Source of the DNA: Rhizobium sp. WYCCWR10014
GTDB lineage: Bacteria > Pseudomonadota > Alphaproteobacteria > Rhizobiales > Rhizobiaceae
Assembly: GCF_001657485.1 (NCBI RefSeq)
Contig: NZ_LXFU01000037.1
Location: 186,001-250,000 of the forward strand
Length of the DNA: 64,000 bases
Reading direction: 5' to 3'
The number at the start of each line of letters is the position of its first letter. The first letter of the stretch is position 1. Shown piece after piece: positions 19,073-27,716 of this stretch. Below the pieces are notes generated by a model. The model saw only the letters and a list, made by a program, of their open reading frames with translations, was not told the origin of the DNA and did not search any database. The translations under genes were made by a program, and so were the position numbers.

Positions 19073-20529
19073 GATTTCAACTCCTCCAAGGCGTTGCGCA
19101 CCTCCGCATGATCGGAGAACGGTAGGGTGACGCCGCCAACCGTCTGCCCTTCCTCGTGCCCCTTGCCGGCGACGATCAGCGTATCGCCGGATCTCAGCAT
19201 GCCGACAGCCTCGCGGATCGCCATGGCGCGATCGGCGATTTCCGAGGCGCAGGCAGCCGCCGTCATGATCTCCGCCCGGATCGAGGCCGGCTCCTCAGAA
19301 CGCGGATTATCGTCGGTGACGATGACGACGTCGGCAAGACGGCAGGCGATTTCGCCCATGATCGGCCGTTTGCCGCGATCACGGTCGCCGCCGCAGCCGA
19401 AAACGACGATGACGCGGCCGGTGGTGAAGGGTCTGACCGAGCCCAGCACGTTTTCTAGCGCATCCGGCTTGTGGGCATAATCAACATAGGCGAGCGCGCC
19501 GTCTTTCGTATGGCCGACGAGTTCGAGACGGCCGGACGCGCCGACGAGCTTCTCGAGCGCGGCCATCGCAACCTTCGCCTCAACGCCCGTCGACATGGCA
19601 AGCCCTGCGGCGACCAGCGCATTGGCCACCTGAAAATCGCCGGCCAGCGGAATGTCCACCTCAAAGATCTCGCCGCCGATATGTATCTCGGCCATCTGTT
19701 TGTGGCGGAAGTGCTCGACGCGCTTCAACGAAAGGTAATCACCCTTTCGCCCGACGGTCCGAATGTCGTGACCGGCATCGGTCGCGGCCTTGATCGCCTG
19801 CGCCGACCACGGATCGTCGGCAAAGATCACCGCCGGCGACCCCTTCGGCAACAGCGTATCGAAAAGCCGCATCTTGGCGGCCATGTAGTCCTCGACGGTC
19901 GGATGATAATCCATGTGGTCGCGGCCGAGATTGGTGAAGGCGGCGGCCGTAAGCCTGACACCGTCGAGCCGGCACTGGTCGAGGCCGTGGCTGGAAGCTT
20001 CCATCGCGGCATGTGTCACGCCTTCTCCGGCGAGTTCGGCCAGCAGCTGGTGCAGAGACACCGGATCGGGCGTCGTCAGCGCGCCATATTCGTTGCGCGT
20101 CGGCGAGACGACGCCCGTCGTGCCGATCATCGCGGCCGCGTGGCCCGCATGCGCCCAAATCTGCCGGGTGAAAGAAGCGACGGAGGTTTTGCCGGCCGTG
20201 CCGGTGACGGCGACCATGGTGTCGGGCTGCCTGCCGTGGAAACGCGCGGCGGCGATGGAGAGGAAACGGCGCGGCTCCTTGACCGCAAGTACGGGGATCG
20301 AAGCATTAACGGATTGGGAGGCGATCGCGACGGCAGCGCCGCGGCCGGCGGCATCCGCGATGAAGCCCGCGCCGTCCGCCTTAGTGCCGGCGACCGCGAC
20401 GAAGACATTGCCCGGCGTCACTTTACGGCTATCCGAAGACAGGCCTGAAATATCCAGCAGGCCTGCTGGGCCTTCGAGCTGTGCTTCAAGTTCCGGAAAC
20501 TGATCTCCGGCCAGGTCTCGCAATTTCAT
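19069..20529 (-). CDS. murE: UDP-MurNAc-tripeptide synthetase MurE (meso-DAP type)
   Basis: MurE adds the third stem residue. The DNPRSEEP motif marks specificity for meso-diaminopimelate rather than lysine. The 486-residue protein has VAGTKADGAGFIADA, the P-loop VTGTAGKTSVASFTRQ, and the NLGRDHMDYHPTVEDY block. I chose the ATG at 20529 (MKLRDLAGDQFPEL), because the 20 extra upstream residues of the open frame have no family character. It lies 66 bp after ftsI and overlaps murF by 4 bp. Confidence 0.96.
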   Translation of the reverse strand: MKLRDLAGDQFPELEAQLEGPAGLLDISGLSSDSRKVTPGNVFVAVAGTKADGAGFIADAAGRGAAVAIASQSVNASIPVLAVKEPRRFLSIAAARFHGRQPDTMVAVTGTAGKTSVASFTRQIWAHAGHAAAMIGTTGVVSPTRNEYGALTTPDPVSLHQLLAELAGEGVTHAAMEASSHGLDQCRLDGVRLTAAAFTNLGRDHMDYHPTVEDYMAAKMRLFDTLLPKGSPAVIFADDPWSAQAIKAATDAGHDIRTVGRKGDYLSLKRVEHFRHKQMAEIHIGGEIFEVDIPLAGDFQVANALVAAGLAMSTGVEAKVAMAALEKLVGASGRLELVGHTKDGALAYVDYAHKPDALENVLGSVRPFTTGRVIVVFGCGGDRDRGKRPIMGEIACRLADVVIVTDDNPRSEEPASIRAEIMTAAACASEIADRAMAIREAVGMLRSGDTLIVAGKGHEEGQTVGGVTLPFSDHAEVRNALEELKS

Positions 20530-20595
20530 CGAATGCACTTTTCTCTCTTGAAGCCGGTTCACCCCTCGCGAATCGGCGTCGATATTCATTCACAC

Positions 20596-22356
20596 TCAAT
20601 AAGACACCAGCAAGGCCGATCCGCCCTCCCCGAATTTCGGCTCGATACCGAGAATGGGGGCCGCGCGGCTGATGATTTCGCGGGCGATCGGGCCGGCGGT
20701 ACCGGCAGAGATCGTTCCGCCATAGGCTTTCTCGCCGGTCTTCGGCTCGTCGCAGAAAGTGATCACGGCATATCTGGGATCGTTGATGGGGAATGCAGCG
20801 ATGAAGGAATTGAAATTCAGGGTTGCCGAATAACGCCCATTCACCACCTTATCAGCCGTGCCGGTCTTGCTGCCGACGCCAAAGCCCGGCACGCGGGCGA
20901 CACGCCCGGACCCCTTGTAGCCGTTGAAGTCGAGCAAATAGCGGATCTCGTCGCTGGTGGTCTTCTTGATCACCTGCGTGGCGATCTCATCAGCCTGTTC
21001 GCGTGTGCGCGGCAGGAATGTCGGCTCGATCAGCTTGCCGCCGTTAACGAGAGCGGCAGCCGCCACCCCTGTCTGCAGCGCCGTCGTCGAAACGCCATGG
21101 CCGAAGGAAATCGTAATCGAGTTGATCTTCTTCCAGACGCGTGGCTGGCTCGGCATCTTCACTTCGGGCAGCTCGGTCTGCATCTTCGTCAACAGGCCGA
21201 ACTTGGTGAGATAGTCCTTCTGCGCGTCGATACCGACGATGTCGATGACGCGCGCCGTACCGATATTCGAAGAATACTGGAAAATCTCGGGAACGGTGAG
21301 CCAGCGGCGCTGCCCGTGAAAATCGTGAATGGTGAAGCCGCCGATATAGATCGATTTGCTGGCATCGAAACTGTCGGTCATCTTCACCTTGCCGCTATCG
21401 AGCGCCATGGCCAGCGAAAAGGTCTTGAAGGTCGAGCCCATTTCGAAGGTGCCGTTGGTCATCCGGTTGAGCCAACCCTCCTTGGCGCCTTCCTGCGGAT
21501 CGTTCGGATCGAAGTCCGGCGCCGATGCCATCGCCAGCACTTCCCCCGTATGTACGTCGATGACCGCGGCACCGGCGCCCTTGGACTGGAAGTTGTTGAC
21601 GGCGTTGACGACCGCGTCCCGGACGATGTTCTGCACGCGCAGGTCGATCGATAGCCGCACCGGCTCGAGAGGCTGGTCGCTGGTCATGCCGACGGAGGCG
21701 AGATCGGCAAGCCCCTGGTCGTCGATAAATTTCTCCATGCCGGCGACACCGCGGTTGTCGATGTTGACGTAACCGAGGATATGCGCGGCGGTCGCCCCGC
21801 CCGGATAGAAGCGGCGCTTCTCCGGACGGAAGCCGATGCCGGGAATGCCGAGCGCCAGGATCTGGCTCTGCTGCTTCGGCGTCAGTTGCCGGCGCAGCCA
21901 GGCGAAATGCGAGGTCTTGACCGAGAGCTTCTTATAAGTGTCTCTGACGTCGAGCTCGGGCAGCACCGTTGCAAGCTTCTCGACCGCCTCGTCGGCATCG
22001 ACGATCTTGTTCGGTTCGGCAAACAGCGAGACGGTGCGAATGTCGGTCGCCAGCACCTCGCCGTTGCGGTCGAGAATGTCGGGGCGCGAGGCCATCAGCC
22101 GGTCGGGTGGCAGGATGCTGGAGACGACCTCCTGATCCTTCATCGCATATTCGACGAGACGGCCGCCGATGACGGCGTAGACACCCATGAAGCCAAGGAT
22201 CAGCAGGCCGACGCGGCTTTTCGCCTGACCTGATTTCTTCTTGCGCGATCCCTCGATCGCCAGGCCGGCGGGGGAAGGACCGCCGAACCGGTTATAGACG
22301 CCGGCGGAAAAATGCGCCTGGCTCTTCAAAACCATGATGCGGGAAAGAAACGACAT
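20596..22356 (-). CDS. ftsI: Septal peptidoglycan transpeptidase FtsI (PBP3)
   Basis: FtsI is the class B penicillin-binding protein that cross-links septal peptidoglycan with FtsW. The 586-residue protein has a basic cytoplasmic N terminus, one membrane helix (VGLLILGFMGVYAVIGGRLV), a dimerisation/pedestal domain and a transpeptidase domain. The domain carries the SxxK motif GSTFKTF, the SxN motif YSSNIGT and the KTG motif GSKTGTADK. Its start shares one base with the ftsL stop (TAATG), implying tight coupling. Confidence 0.96.
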   Translation of the reverse strand: MSFLSRIMVLKSQAHFSAGVYNRFGGPSPAGLAIEGSRKKKSGQAKSRVGLLILGFMGVYAVIGGRLVEYAMKDQEVVSSILPPDRLMASRPDILDRNGEVLATDIRTVSLFAEPNKIVDADEAVEKLATVLPELDVRDTYKKLSVKTSHFAWLRRQLTPKQQSQILALGIPGIGFRPEKRRFYPGGATAAHILGYVNIDNRGVAGMEKFIDDQGLADLASVGMTSDQPLEPVRLSIDLRVQNIVRDAVVNAVNNFQSKGAGAAVIDVHTGEVLAMASAPDFDPNDPQEGAKEGWLNRMTNGTFEMGSTFKTFSLAMALDSGKVKMTDSFDASKSIYIGGFTIHDFHGQRRWLTVPEIFQYSSNIGTARVIDIVGIDAQKDYLTKFGLLTKMQTELPEVKMPSQPRVWKKINSITISFGHGVSTTALQTGVAAAALVNGGKLIEPTFLPRTREQADEIATQVIKKTTSDEIRYLLDFNGYKGSGRVARVPGFGVGSKTGTADKVVNGRYSATLNFNSFIAAFPINDPRYAVITFCDEPKTGEKAYGGTISAGTAGPIAREIISRAAPILGIEPKFGEGGSALLVSY

Positions 22357-22880
22357 TATTCCTCCACGGATCCGGTTTCGATCTGGTCTGCATCCTCTGC
22401 CTCGCCGCGTGGCGCAGGCATCGGAATGGGCTGTGCCTTGGCGGTGGCTTGCGCGCCCTTGGTGTCTGGTGCGCCCTTGGCGCTGGCCACGGTCGCGCTC
22501 TTGGCGCTGGCCGCGGTCGCGCCTTTGGCGCTGGCCTCGGTCGCGCTCTTGGCGCTGGCCTTTGCCTCCGTCACGTCAGGCACGGGAACCTCGGATTTCA
22601 GCATCGGCAATTCCTTGGCATGCACGAGCGCGGTCGATTCCGTCGGCTGCAGCTTCAATTCTTCATTATAGGCCTTGACCAGCCGCTCCAGCCGGTTCGG
22701 CTGCGATTGCAGCGCCCAGTCGGCCTTGAGAAGGTCGATCGTGTCCTTCTCAAGCTTGATCTCGGCTTCGAGGCGATGAACCTCCTCGAGCTTCAATTCG
22801 GCACGGTGCTTGATCGTGTAGGTCACGGCCGCGGTGGCCGTCATGACGCCGATGAGCACGAGATCAAACGTCTTCAGCAT
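22356..22880 (-). CDS. ftsL: Cell division protein FtsL with an Ala/Lys repeat tail
   Basis: FtsL is a small bitopic protein of the FtsQBL complex. The 174-residue form starts MLKTFDLVLIGVMTATAAVT, one base after the rsmH stop. It has a membrane helix at about 5-22, then a heptad-like coiled coil (LKLEEVHRLEAEIKLEKDTIDLL) and the QPNRLERLVKA region expected of FtsL. The C-terminal third is low complexity, with about four 8-residue units of the form ASAK(S/G)AT(E/A/V), encoded by a 24-bp tandem repeat. It is longer than E. coli FtsL (121 residues) because of this tail. Confidence 0.88.
   Translation of the reverse strand: MLKTFDLVLIGVMTATAAVTYTIKHRAELKLEEVHRLEAEIKLEKDTIDLLKADWALQSQPNRLERLVKAYNEELKLQPTESTALVHAKELPMLKSEVPVPDVTEAKASAKSATEASAKGATAASAKSATVASAKGAPDTKGAQATAKAQPIPMPAPRGEAEDADQIETGSVEE
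22477..22560. repeat. 24-bp tandem repeat inside ftsL
   Basis: Three and a half copies of a 24-bp unit beginning TTGGCGCTGGCC occur at 22477, 22501, 22525 and 22549. They differ at only a few positions. Because 24 is divisible by three, copy-number change would keep ftsL in frame. Confidence 0.9.
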
Positions 22881-22881
22881 C

Positions 22882-23907
22882 TCAACCTCCAAGCTTTCCG
22901 AGACTGGCAAGATTGGGAAACCCGAAGAGCGACATATCCGCGGCTTCGGCGGCAGCGTCTGTCCTCAGGCCGGCGCGCAGCTTGGCGGAGCGGGCGCGCG
23001 GATTGACCTCGGCCTCCGTCTCGCTTGCCGAAACCATCGGCCTGCCGATCGCCGCAAAGGTTGCCGCCCGCTCATGCGCGACCGGCAGATGCCGCGAACC
23101 CGATGCCTTGCCGGCGCGGTCGGAGAAGAATTTCTTGACGATGCGGTCTTCGAGCGAATGAAAGGTGACGACGACCAGCCGCCCGCCTGGCTTCAGCGCC
23201 GTTTCCGCCGCAAACAGCGCCTGCGCCAGTTCGCCGAGTTCGTCGTTGACGAAGATGCGCAGTGCCTGGAAGACGCGCGTTGCCGGATGGATCTTGTCCT
23301 TCATCTTGCGCGGCGTGACGAGCTCGATGAGACCGGCGAGATCGCGTGTCGTCTCAAATGGCTTTTCGGCCCGCCGCTTCTCGATCGCATGCGCGATGCG
23401 CGGCGCCTGGCTTTCCTCGCCGAGAAAATGGAAGATGCGGATGAGATCCGCGACCTTGGCGCGATTGACGACATCGGCGGCCGAAACACCTTCGGCCGAC
23501 ATGCGCATGTCGAGCGGTCCGTTTTTCTGGAAGGAGAAGCCGCGCTCGGCCTCGTCGATCTGCATGGAGGAGACGCCGATATCGAGCACGACGCCATCGA
23601 GCCCGCCTTGCGGCGCATGGTCGGCAAGATGCGAGAATTGCGAATGGACGAGCCTGAGATGACCACCGTGGGCGGCGACCATCGCCTGCCCCGATGCAAT
23701 CGCCGTCGGATCGCGGTCGAGCGCGATCACCTCGGCGCCGGCCGCAAGGATGGCTGAACTATAGCCGCCCGCACCGAATGTGCCGTCGAGGATGAGTTTG
23801 CCGGGTGCGGGCGCCAGTGCCGCAAGGACTTCTTCGAGAAGAACAGGAATGTGGCGAACCGATCCGCCACCGGCGTCAGTTGAACCTCCGCCAGGATTCG
23901 CCACCAT
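22882..23907 (-). CDS. rsmH: 16S rRNA m4C1402 methyltransferase RsmH (MraW)
   Basis: RsmH N4-methylates C1402 of 16S rRNA using SAM. The 341-residue protein starts MVANPGGGSTDAGGG and reaches the family core at RHIPVLLEEVLAAL. The SAM motif LDGTFGAGGYSSAIL follows, then VLDIGVSSMQIDEAERGFSF, FNGPLDMRM-like text, and HSLEDRIVKKFF near the C terminus. The open frame continues upstream but there it overlaps mraZ out of frame. It lies 17 bp after mraZ. Confidence 0.96.
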   Translation of the reverse strand: MVANPGGGSTDAGGGSVRHIPVLLEEVLAALAPAPGKLILDGTFGAGGYSSAILAAGAEVIALDRDPTAIASGQAMVAAHGGHLRLVHSQFSHLADHAPQGGLDGVVLDIGVSSMQIDEAERGFSFQKNGPLDMRMSAEGVSAADVVNRAKVADLIRIFHFLGEESQAPRIAHAIEKRRAEKPFETTRDLAGLIELVTPRKMKDKIHPATRVFQALRIFVNDELGELAQALFAAETALKPGGRLVVVTFHSLEDRIVKKFFSDRAGKASGSRHLPVAHERAATFAAIGRPMVSASETEAEVNPRARSAKLRAGLRTDAAAEAADMSLFGFPNLASLGKLGG

Positions 23908-23924
23908 TCCGTTCCCTCGTTCTT

Positions 23925-24362
23925 TCAGGAACGCTTGCCCGCCAGCTTGCGCTCCCCTCTTGCCTGCGCCTGCGCCGCCAGAAATGCCTGCGGCTGCCAG
24001 AGCTGAAAATGATCCGCCCGACCGACGAAGGTCACTTCGTCCGAGATACTGGTGAAGTCGCGAATGAAATCCGTGACCATCAGCCGCCCCTCGGCGTCGA
24101 GCTTCATGAAGACCCCGCCTCCATGAATGAGAAGCGACATCTCGTTCGCATCCGGCGAAAACGGATCCTCCGCAGCAATCTGCCGTTCGAATCTTTCGAG
24201 AAGATCCGGACCGCCGACGCTGATCGCCGGAAACACAAAGTCCTGGAAGCAATAGAGCTCCTGAACATTGCGCTGCGCCAGCACGGAACGGAACACAGAA
24301 GGCACGGAAACCCTGCCCTTGGCATCGATCCTGTTGGTCGCGTTCGAAAGGAAGCGGTTCAT
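23925..24362 (-). CDS. mraZ: Transcriptional regulator MraZ
   Basis: MraZ is the first dcw gene and in E. coli represses its own operon. The 145-residue protein carries two SpoVT/AbrB-like halves, NATNRIDAKGRVSVPSVFR and MKLDAEGRLMVTDFIRDF, each with the DxxGR motif of the DNA-binding ring. I chose MNRFLSNATN at 24362. An ATG 12 bases upstream (24374) with a better GGGAACGG ribosome site would add MFRV. Four TGGG repeats lie about 175-205 bp upstream of the start. Confidence 0.94.
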   Translation of the reverse strand: MNRFLSNATNRIDAKGRVSVPSVFRSVLAQRNVQELYCFQDFVFPAISVGGPDLLERFERQIAAEDPFSPDANEMSLLIHGGGVFMKLDAEGRLMVTDFIRDFTSISDEVTFVGRADHFQLWQPQAFLAAQAQARGERKLAGKRS

Positions 24363-24535
24363 GACACGAAACATCCGTTCCCGCAGGGATCCGGACCAAA
24401 AGACGCCCGAAACTCCCGATATCAGGCACAGCTTCGCAAGTCGGATGAGCAAAAACCCCTCCGACGCTTCCGGTTAGGAAGACGCCTTTGCTTTGCGATG
24501 AATGGGCAGGTGATTGCCCTGGTGCAGTGCGCATT

Positions 24536-24569
24536 TGGGATAGCATGGGACCATATGGGCGTCAATGGG
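24536..24569 (+). promoter_or_regulatory. Candidate MraZ operator: four TGGG repeats at 10-bp spacing
   Basis: TGGG occurs at 24536, 24546, 24556 and 24566, exactly one helical turn apart, on the strand opposite the mraZ coding strand. MraZ of E. coli is reported to bind TGGGN direct repeats separated by 5 bases, which gives the same 10-bp period. The array overlaps the best promoter candidate, as expected for an autorepressor site. Confidence 0.75.
24538..24565 (-). promoter_or_regulatory. Candidate housekeeping promoter of the dcw operon
   Basis: On the minus strand TTGACG (24565-24560) and CTATCC (24543-24538) are separated by 16 bases, close to the rhizobial sigma-70 pattern TTGAC-N16/17-CTATAT. 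It would start mraZ mRNA near 24530 with a leader of about 165 bases. Confidence 0.6.
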
Positions 24570-24621
24570 ATGCGCCCATTTTGCAGTGGACGCGTGATCA
24601 AAAATTTATAAGCCGTTAAGT

Positions 24622-24636
24622 TTAACAAAGGGTTAG
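24622..24636. promoter_or_regulatory. Possible CtrA-type site upstream of mraZ
   Basis: TTAA-N7-TTAG is one mismatch from the CtrA consensus and lies about 60 bp upstream of the predicted -35 element. Apart from this and the promoter elements, the 24363-24790 interval shows no gene. The call is inference only. Confidence 0.25.
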
Positions 24637-24790
24637 GATCACTCTCTCGCAAGAGGTGCGCAACCACGTTTCCGCAAAAAGAATTTCCGCCGGAGGAATG
24701 CATCAGCGCCCGCTTGAAAGCGTTCGATTCCAGTGACTTATGTCGAAATGATCCGTAAATCGGGGTTTTGTCGCGCCACAAGAGTTAATC

Positions 24791-25190
24791 GCCAGTTGGC
24801 CTGTAAGCCGGGTTCTGTATGGCTCCGGCGTGAACCGGAACGTGGCAGCCATTCCTCTGGGACAGCGTTCGCACGCTGCCTCACGCAACCCACCCGGATG
24901 ACTGGCCTGGAAACCGGCCGGAAGGCCTTTCGGCCTACCGCGTCATCCCTATTCGGTCTTGCTCCCGGTGGGGTTTACCGTGCCATTTCCGTTGCCGGAG
25001 ATGCGGTGGGCTCTTACCCCACCCTTTCACCCTTACCTGCGCGAACGCAGGCGGTTTGCTTTCTGTGGCACTTTCCCTGAGGTCGCCCTCGCCGGACGTT
25101 ATCCGGCACCGTGTTTCCGTGGAGCCCGGACTTTCCTCACCCTACCGCCTTTCGGCATTGGTAAAGCGCGGCTGCCCAGCCAACTGGCAG
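24791..25190 (-). ncRNA. rnpB: RNase P RNA (type A)
   Basis: This is the catalytic RNA that removes 5' leaders from pre-tRNA. The minus-strand 5' end GCCAGTTGGC pairs perfectly with the 3' end GCCAACTGGC, forming helix P1. The conserved core GAGGAAAGTCCGGGCTCC follows near 25120-25140, and the 3' core ends with ACAGAACCCGGCTTACAGG near 24805. The length of about 400 nt is typical of alphaproteobacteria. The exact ends are uncertain by a few bases. Small open frames across this span are not genes. Confidence 0.95.
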
Positions 25191-25244
25191 GGCTCCCATA
25201 AACGAGAGAGATCGCAATTGCTATCGAAATAAATGATATTGCTC

Positions 25245-25347
25245 AGAGCAATTCCAGCAAAACTGCGCAGCGGTTTTGCGTCCGGAATTGCGTAAGAACA
25301 AAAAGAGCGCACACATCCGTGATTCGGAGAAAAACGGAAATGCTCTA
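25245..25347. repeat. Rhizobial intergenic palindromic repeat overlapping a stop codon
   Basis: GAGCAATTCC...GCGGTTTTGCGTCCGGAATTGCGTAAGAAC and a second palindromic part ending GGAAATGCTCTA follow the layout of a dispersed rhizobial repeat. The terminal CTA (25345-25347) is the TAG stop of the neighbouring oxidoreductase, so the repeat supplies its stop codon. It also lies just upstream of rnpB. Confidence 0.6.
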
Positions 25348-26520
25348 GCGAAATTGCGGTGTGAAATCCGTCGAGTAGCCCTGTCCGCTGATTCCGCCTG
25401 ACAACAGCAGCTCGGCCCCAAGCCGGCCGATTTCGTCCGAGCTCTTGGCCGACGTGCCGGCGCAGCCCGTCAACACTGCGATCTCGGGCGATGAGCTATA
25501 GCCAATCATCGGATAGCCGCTTTCCGTCTGCGACACGACGCAGGCGGCCGTCGAAATCGAGAGCGGCACCATATCGGGCACGAGACCTTCAACGATGCGT
25601 TTGAGATGTACGCGCACCGTATCGCGCCCCTCGGTCTTGAACCAGGCGCGCATTTCCGTGTCGTCGCTGAGCGCTAGATCGTCGGGATCGCCGCCGATCT
25701 TCAGGTAGAATTTGCCGTCGGGATACCGGATCGGCGGCAGCAGGTAGATATCGAAGCAGGGCGCCCTGAGAATGAGCGACGGCATCGCGGCCAGGCGCGC
25801 CGCGTCGGCATCGCTTACCTCGAAAAGCGTCACGGTCCGGGCATAAACCGTCATGGCAACGGGCCGCGGCAACAGATTCTCCGCAATGGAAAATCCGCCC
25901 GCCGCCAGCAGCACCTTTTCACCGCGATAGGTGCGGCCACCGGCTGTCTCGACGACAGCCGATCCACCTTCGCTGCGGATCGAGACGACATGATCGCGGA
26001 TGACCGTGGCGCCGGCCTTTTCCGCCAGCAGCGATTGGGCTTTCACAAGCTTGCGCGGACTGATATGGCCTGCCCCCCTCGCCTCGAAGACGCCCGTGCT
26101 CCCATCGGGAAAGGCGAAGAAGGGAAAGGCGGCCTTCAGCCCGGCCTCATCGAGAAGGCTGGTTTCGACGTTCAGCGAAATGGCGGCCCGCCGGGTCTTC
26201 TCGATATAATCGCCTCCCGTCGGCGCGACGGCGACGCAGCCCACCTCCCGATAGAAATCGATACCGCTGTCGCGGGCGATCTCGCCATAACGGCCGATCG
26301 AGCGGTTGGCGAGCAGTGCCCAATTGCGGTCGGGATCGATGGTACGAGTGATGCGCCCCTCGTCATAATGGCTGGCGAAGACGCCCCGATGCGCCTTGCG
26401 ATCATCCGGCTCGTCCGGCCCAATCACCGCGACACCGTCCACTTGGCGCGCCAGATGCCGCGCCGCCGCTGCCCCCATCAGCCCGCGGCCGACCACGATG
26501 TATTTGAAATCGACTGCCAT
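25345..26520 (-). CDS. FAD-dependent oxidoreductase, DAO/sarcosine-oxidase-like, paralogue 2
   Basis: This is a 391-residue flavoprotein starting MAVDFKYIVVGRGLMGAAAARHL, a Rossmann FAD motif. ASHYDEGRITR near residue 50 resembles the His-Arg motif of monomeric sarcosine oxidase. In STAACVVSQTESGYP the Cys lies where that family binds FAD covalently, and an AKSSDE Lys follows. It probably oxidises an amino acid or N-methyl amine with O2; the substrate is unknown. It lies 11 bp downstream of a close paralogue. Confidence 0.85.
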   Translation of the reverse strand: MAVDFKYIVVGRGLMGAAAARHLARQVDGVAVIGPDEPDDRKAHRGVFASHYDEGRITRTIDPDRNWALLANRSIGRYGEIARDSGIDFYREVGCVAVAPTGGDYIEKTRRAAISLNVETSLLDEAGLKAAFPFFAFPDGSTGVFEARGAGHISPRKLVKAQSLLAEKAGATVIRDHVVSIRSEGGSAVVETAGGRTYRGEKVLLAAGGFSIAENLLPRPVAMTVYARTVTLFEVSDADAARLAAMPSLILRAPCFDIYLLPPIRYPDGKFYLKIGGDPDDLALSDDTEMRAWFKTEGRDTVRVHLKRIVEGLVPDMVPLSISTAACVVSQTESGYPMIGYSSSPEIAVLTGCAGTSAKSSDEIGRLGAELLLSGGISGQGYSTDFTPQFR

Positions 26521-26531
26521 AACATTTCCCC

Positions 26532-27716
26532 TCAACCAAAGACCGGCGTCAGCTCGCCGCCGAAATCCTGATCCCCGAGCCTTCCTTCCGCCAGAAGCAC
26601 CGCTCCCAGCCGCCCGAGCTCGTCGGAGGATTTGGCCGCGACGAAATTGCCGCCGGTCAGCACCGCGATGCGCGGCGACTGCGTAAATCCAGCATAGGGA
26701 TAACCGGTCGGCGTGAAATTCGCCACACAGGGCGCCGATGTGACAGGGCAGCCGGCAAGCTCCGGCATCAGCTGCAGGGCGACACGCGCGAGATGATCGC
26801 GCTCGGAAGCACTGCCGTCGGAACGGAACCACGCGCCGGCATCCTCCAACTGGCTGAAAGAAAGCGCCTCAGTGTCGCCACCGAGCTTCAGATAAGTCTT
26901 GCCGTCGGGATAACGCACCGGCGGCAAGATATAGATGTGATCCTCTTCTCGGTCACCGAGCACGATCGTCGACGGCATGCCGCCGAAAACCGCCATCTCG
27001 CGCTCGCCGAGTTCGTAGAAGGCGACCGTGCGCGCCATCACCCTGGTATCGACGGGACGCGGCAGCAGGGTATGGAAATTGCTAAATCCGCCGGCGGCCA
27101 CCAGCACACGTTCGGCGCTGTAGCTTCTGCCGCCGGCCGTCACTTCGACATGGGAACCGGTATGGCGCACCGATGTCGCGGTTGCCTCGATCAGCGAGAC
27201 GCCGCCCTGTTCGGCAAGCCTGGTCTGCGCCCGCACCAGCGCCCGCGGGTTGATGTAGCCCGCGCGCCTGCGCTCGAAATACCCGCTGAAATCCGGATCG
27301 ACGGCAAGATAGGGAAAACGCCGGCGAAGGTCTAACGGCGCGATGGTCTCGATATCGCTGCCGAGTGTCCGGCTGACGGTCAGCGCCCTTTTGATATAGT
27401 CCTGCTCGCCCTTCTCAGGAGCGGCAAAGAGACAGCCGACCTCCGAATAGAAGGACATGCCGCTCCTTGCCTCGATCTCGCGGTAGCGGTCGAGCGCGCG
27501 GGCGGCGAAGGTTCCCCAGGCAAGATTGCCATCGAAGGTGCGGGTGATGCGCGCTTCGTCGTAGTGGCTGGCGAAGACGCCGTGATGGGCCTTGCGCTCC
27601 TCCGGCTCACGCGGGCCGATCAGTGCGATGCCGTCGGCCATCGAGGAGAGATGCCGTGCGGCGGCGGCACCCATCATGCCGCGTCCGATGATGATGAACC
27701 TGAAATCGACCGCCAT
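26532..27716 (-). CDS. FAD-dependent oxidoreductase, DAO/sarcosine-oxidase-like, paralogue 1
   Basis: This 394-residue protein shares most motifs with its downstream neighbour: MAVDFRFIIIGRGMMGAAAARHL, KAHHGVFASHYDEARITRTFDG, GYINPRALVRAQT, ILPPVRYPDGKTYLKLGGD and a C-terminal VAAKSSDELGRLG. It also has a Cys in SAPCVANFTPTGYP, suggesting covalent FAD. Divergence between the pair is substantial, so they may use different substrates. The start at 27716 has GAGGTGG as ribosome site, which lies inside a perfect inverted repeat. Confidence 0.85.
   Translation of the reverse strand: MAVDFRFIIIGRGMMGAAAARHLSSMADGIALIGPREPEERKAHHGVFASHYDEARITRTFDGNLAWGTFAARALDRYREIEARSGMSFYSEVGCLFAAPEKGEQDYIKRALTVSRTLGSDIETIAPLDLRRRFPYLAVDPDFSGYFERRRAGYINPRALVRAQTRLAEQGGVSLIEATATSVRHTGSHVEVTAGGRSYSAERVLVAAGGFSNFHTLLPRPVDTRVMARTVAFYELGEREMAVFGGMPSTIVLGDREEDHIYILPPVRYPDGKTYLKLGGDTEALSFSQLEDAGAWFRSDGSASERDHLARVALQLMPELAGCPVTSAPCVANFTPTGYPYAGFTQSPRIAVLTGGNFVAAKSSDELGRLGAVLLAEGRLGDQDFGGELTPVFG

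Noticed and set aside
22459..22560. CRISPR-like repeat appearance in ftsL
   Set aside because: The repeats abut with no unique spacers and are in frame within ftsL.
24733..25201. Short open frames across the RNase P RNA
   Set aside because: The span is explained by rnpB with matching P1 arms and conserved core; the frames lack ribosome sites.
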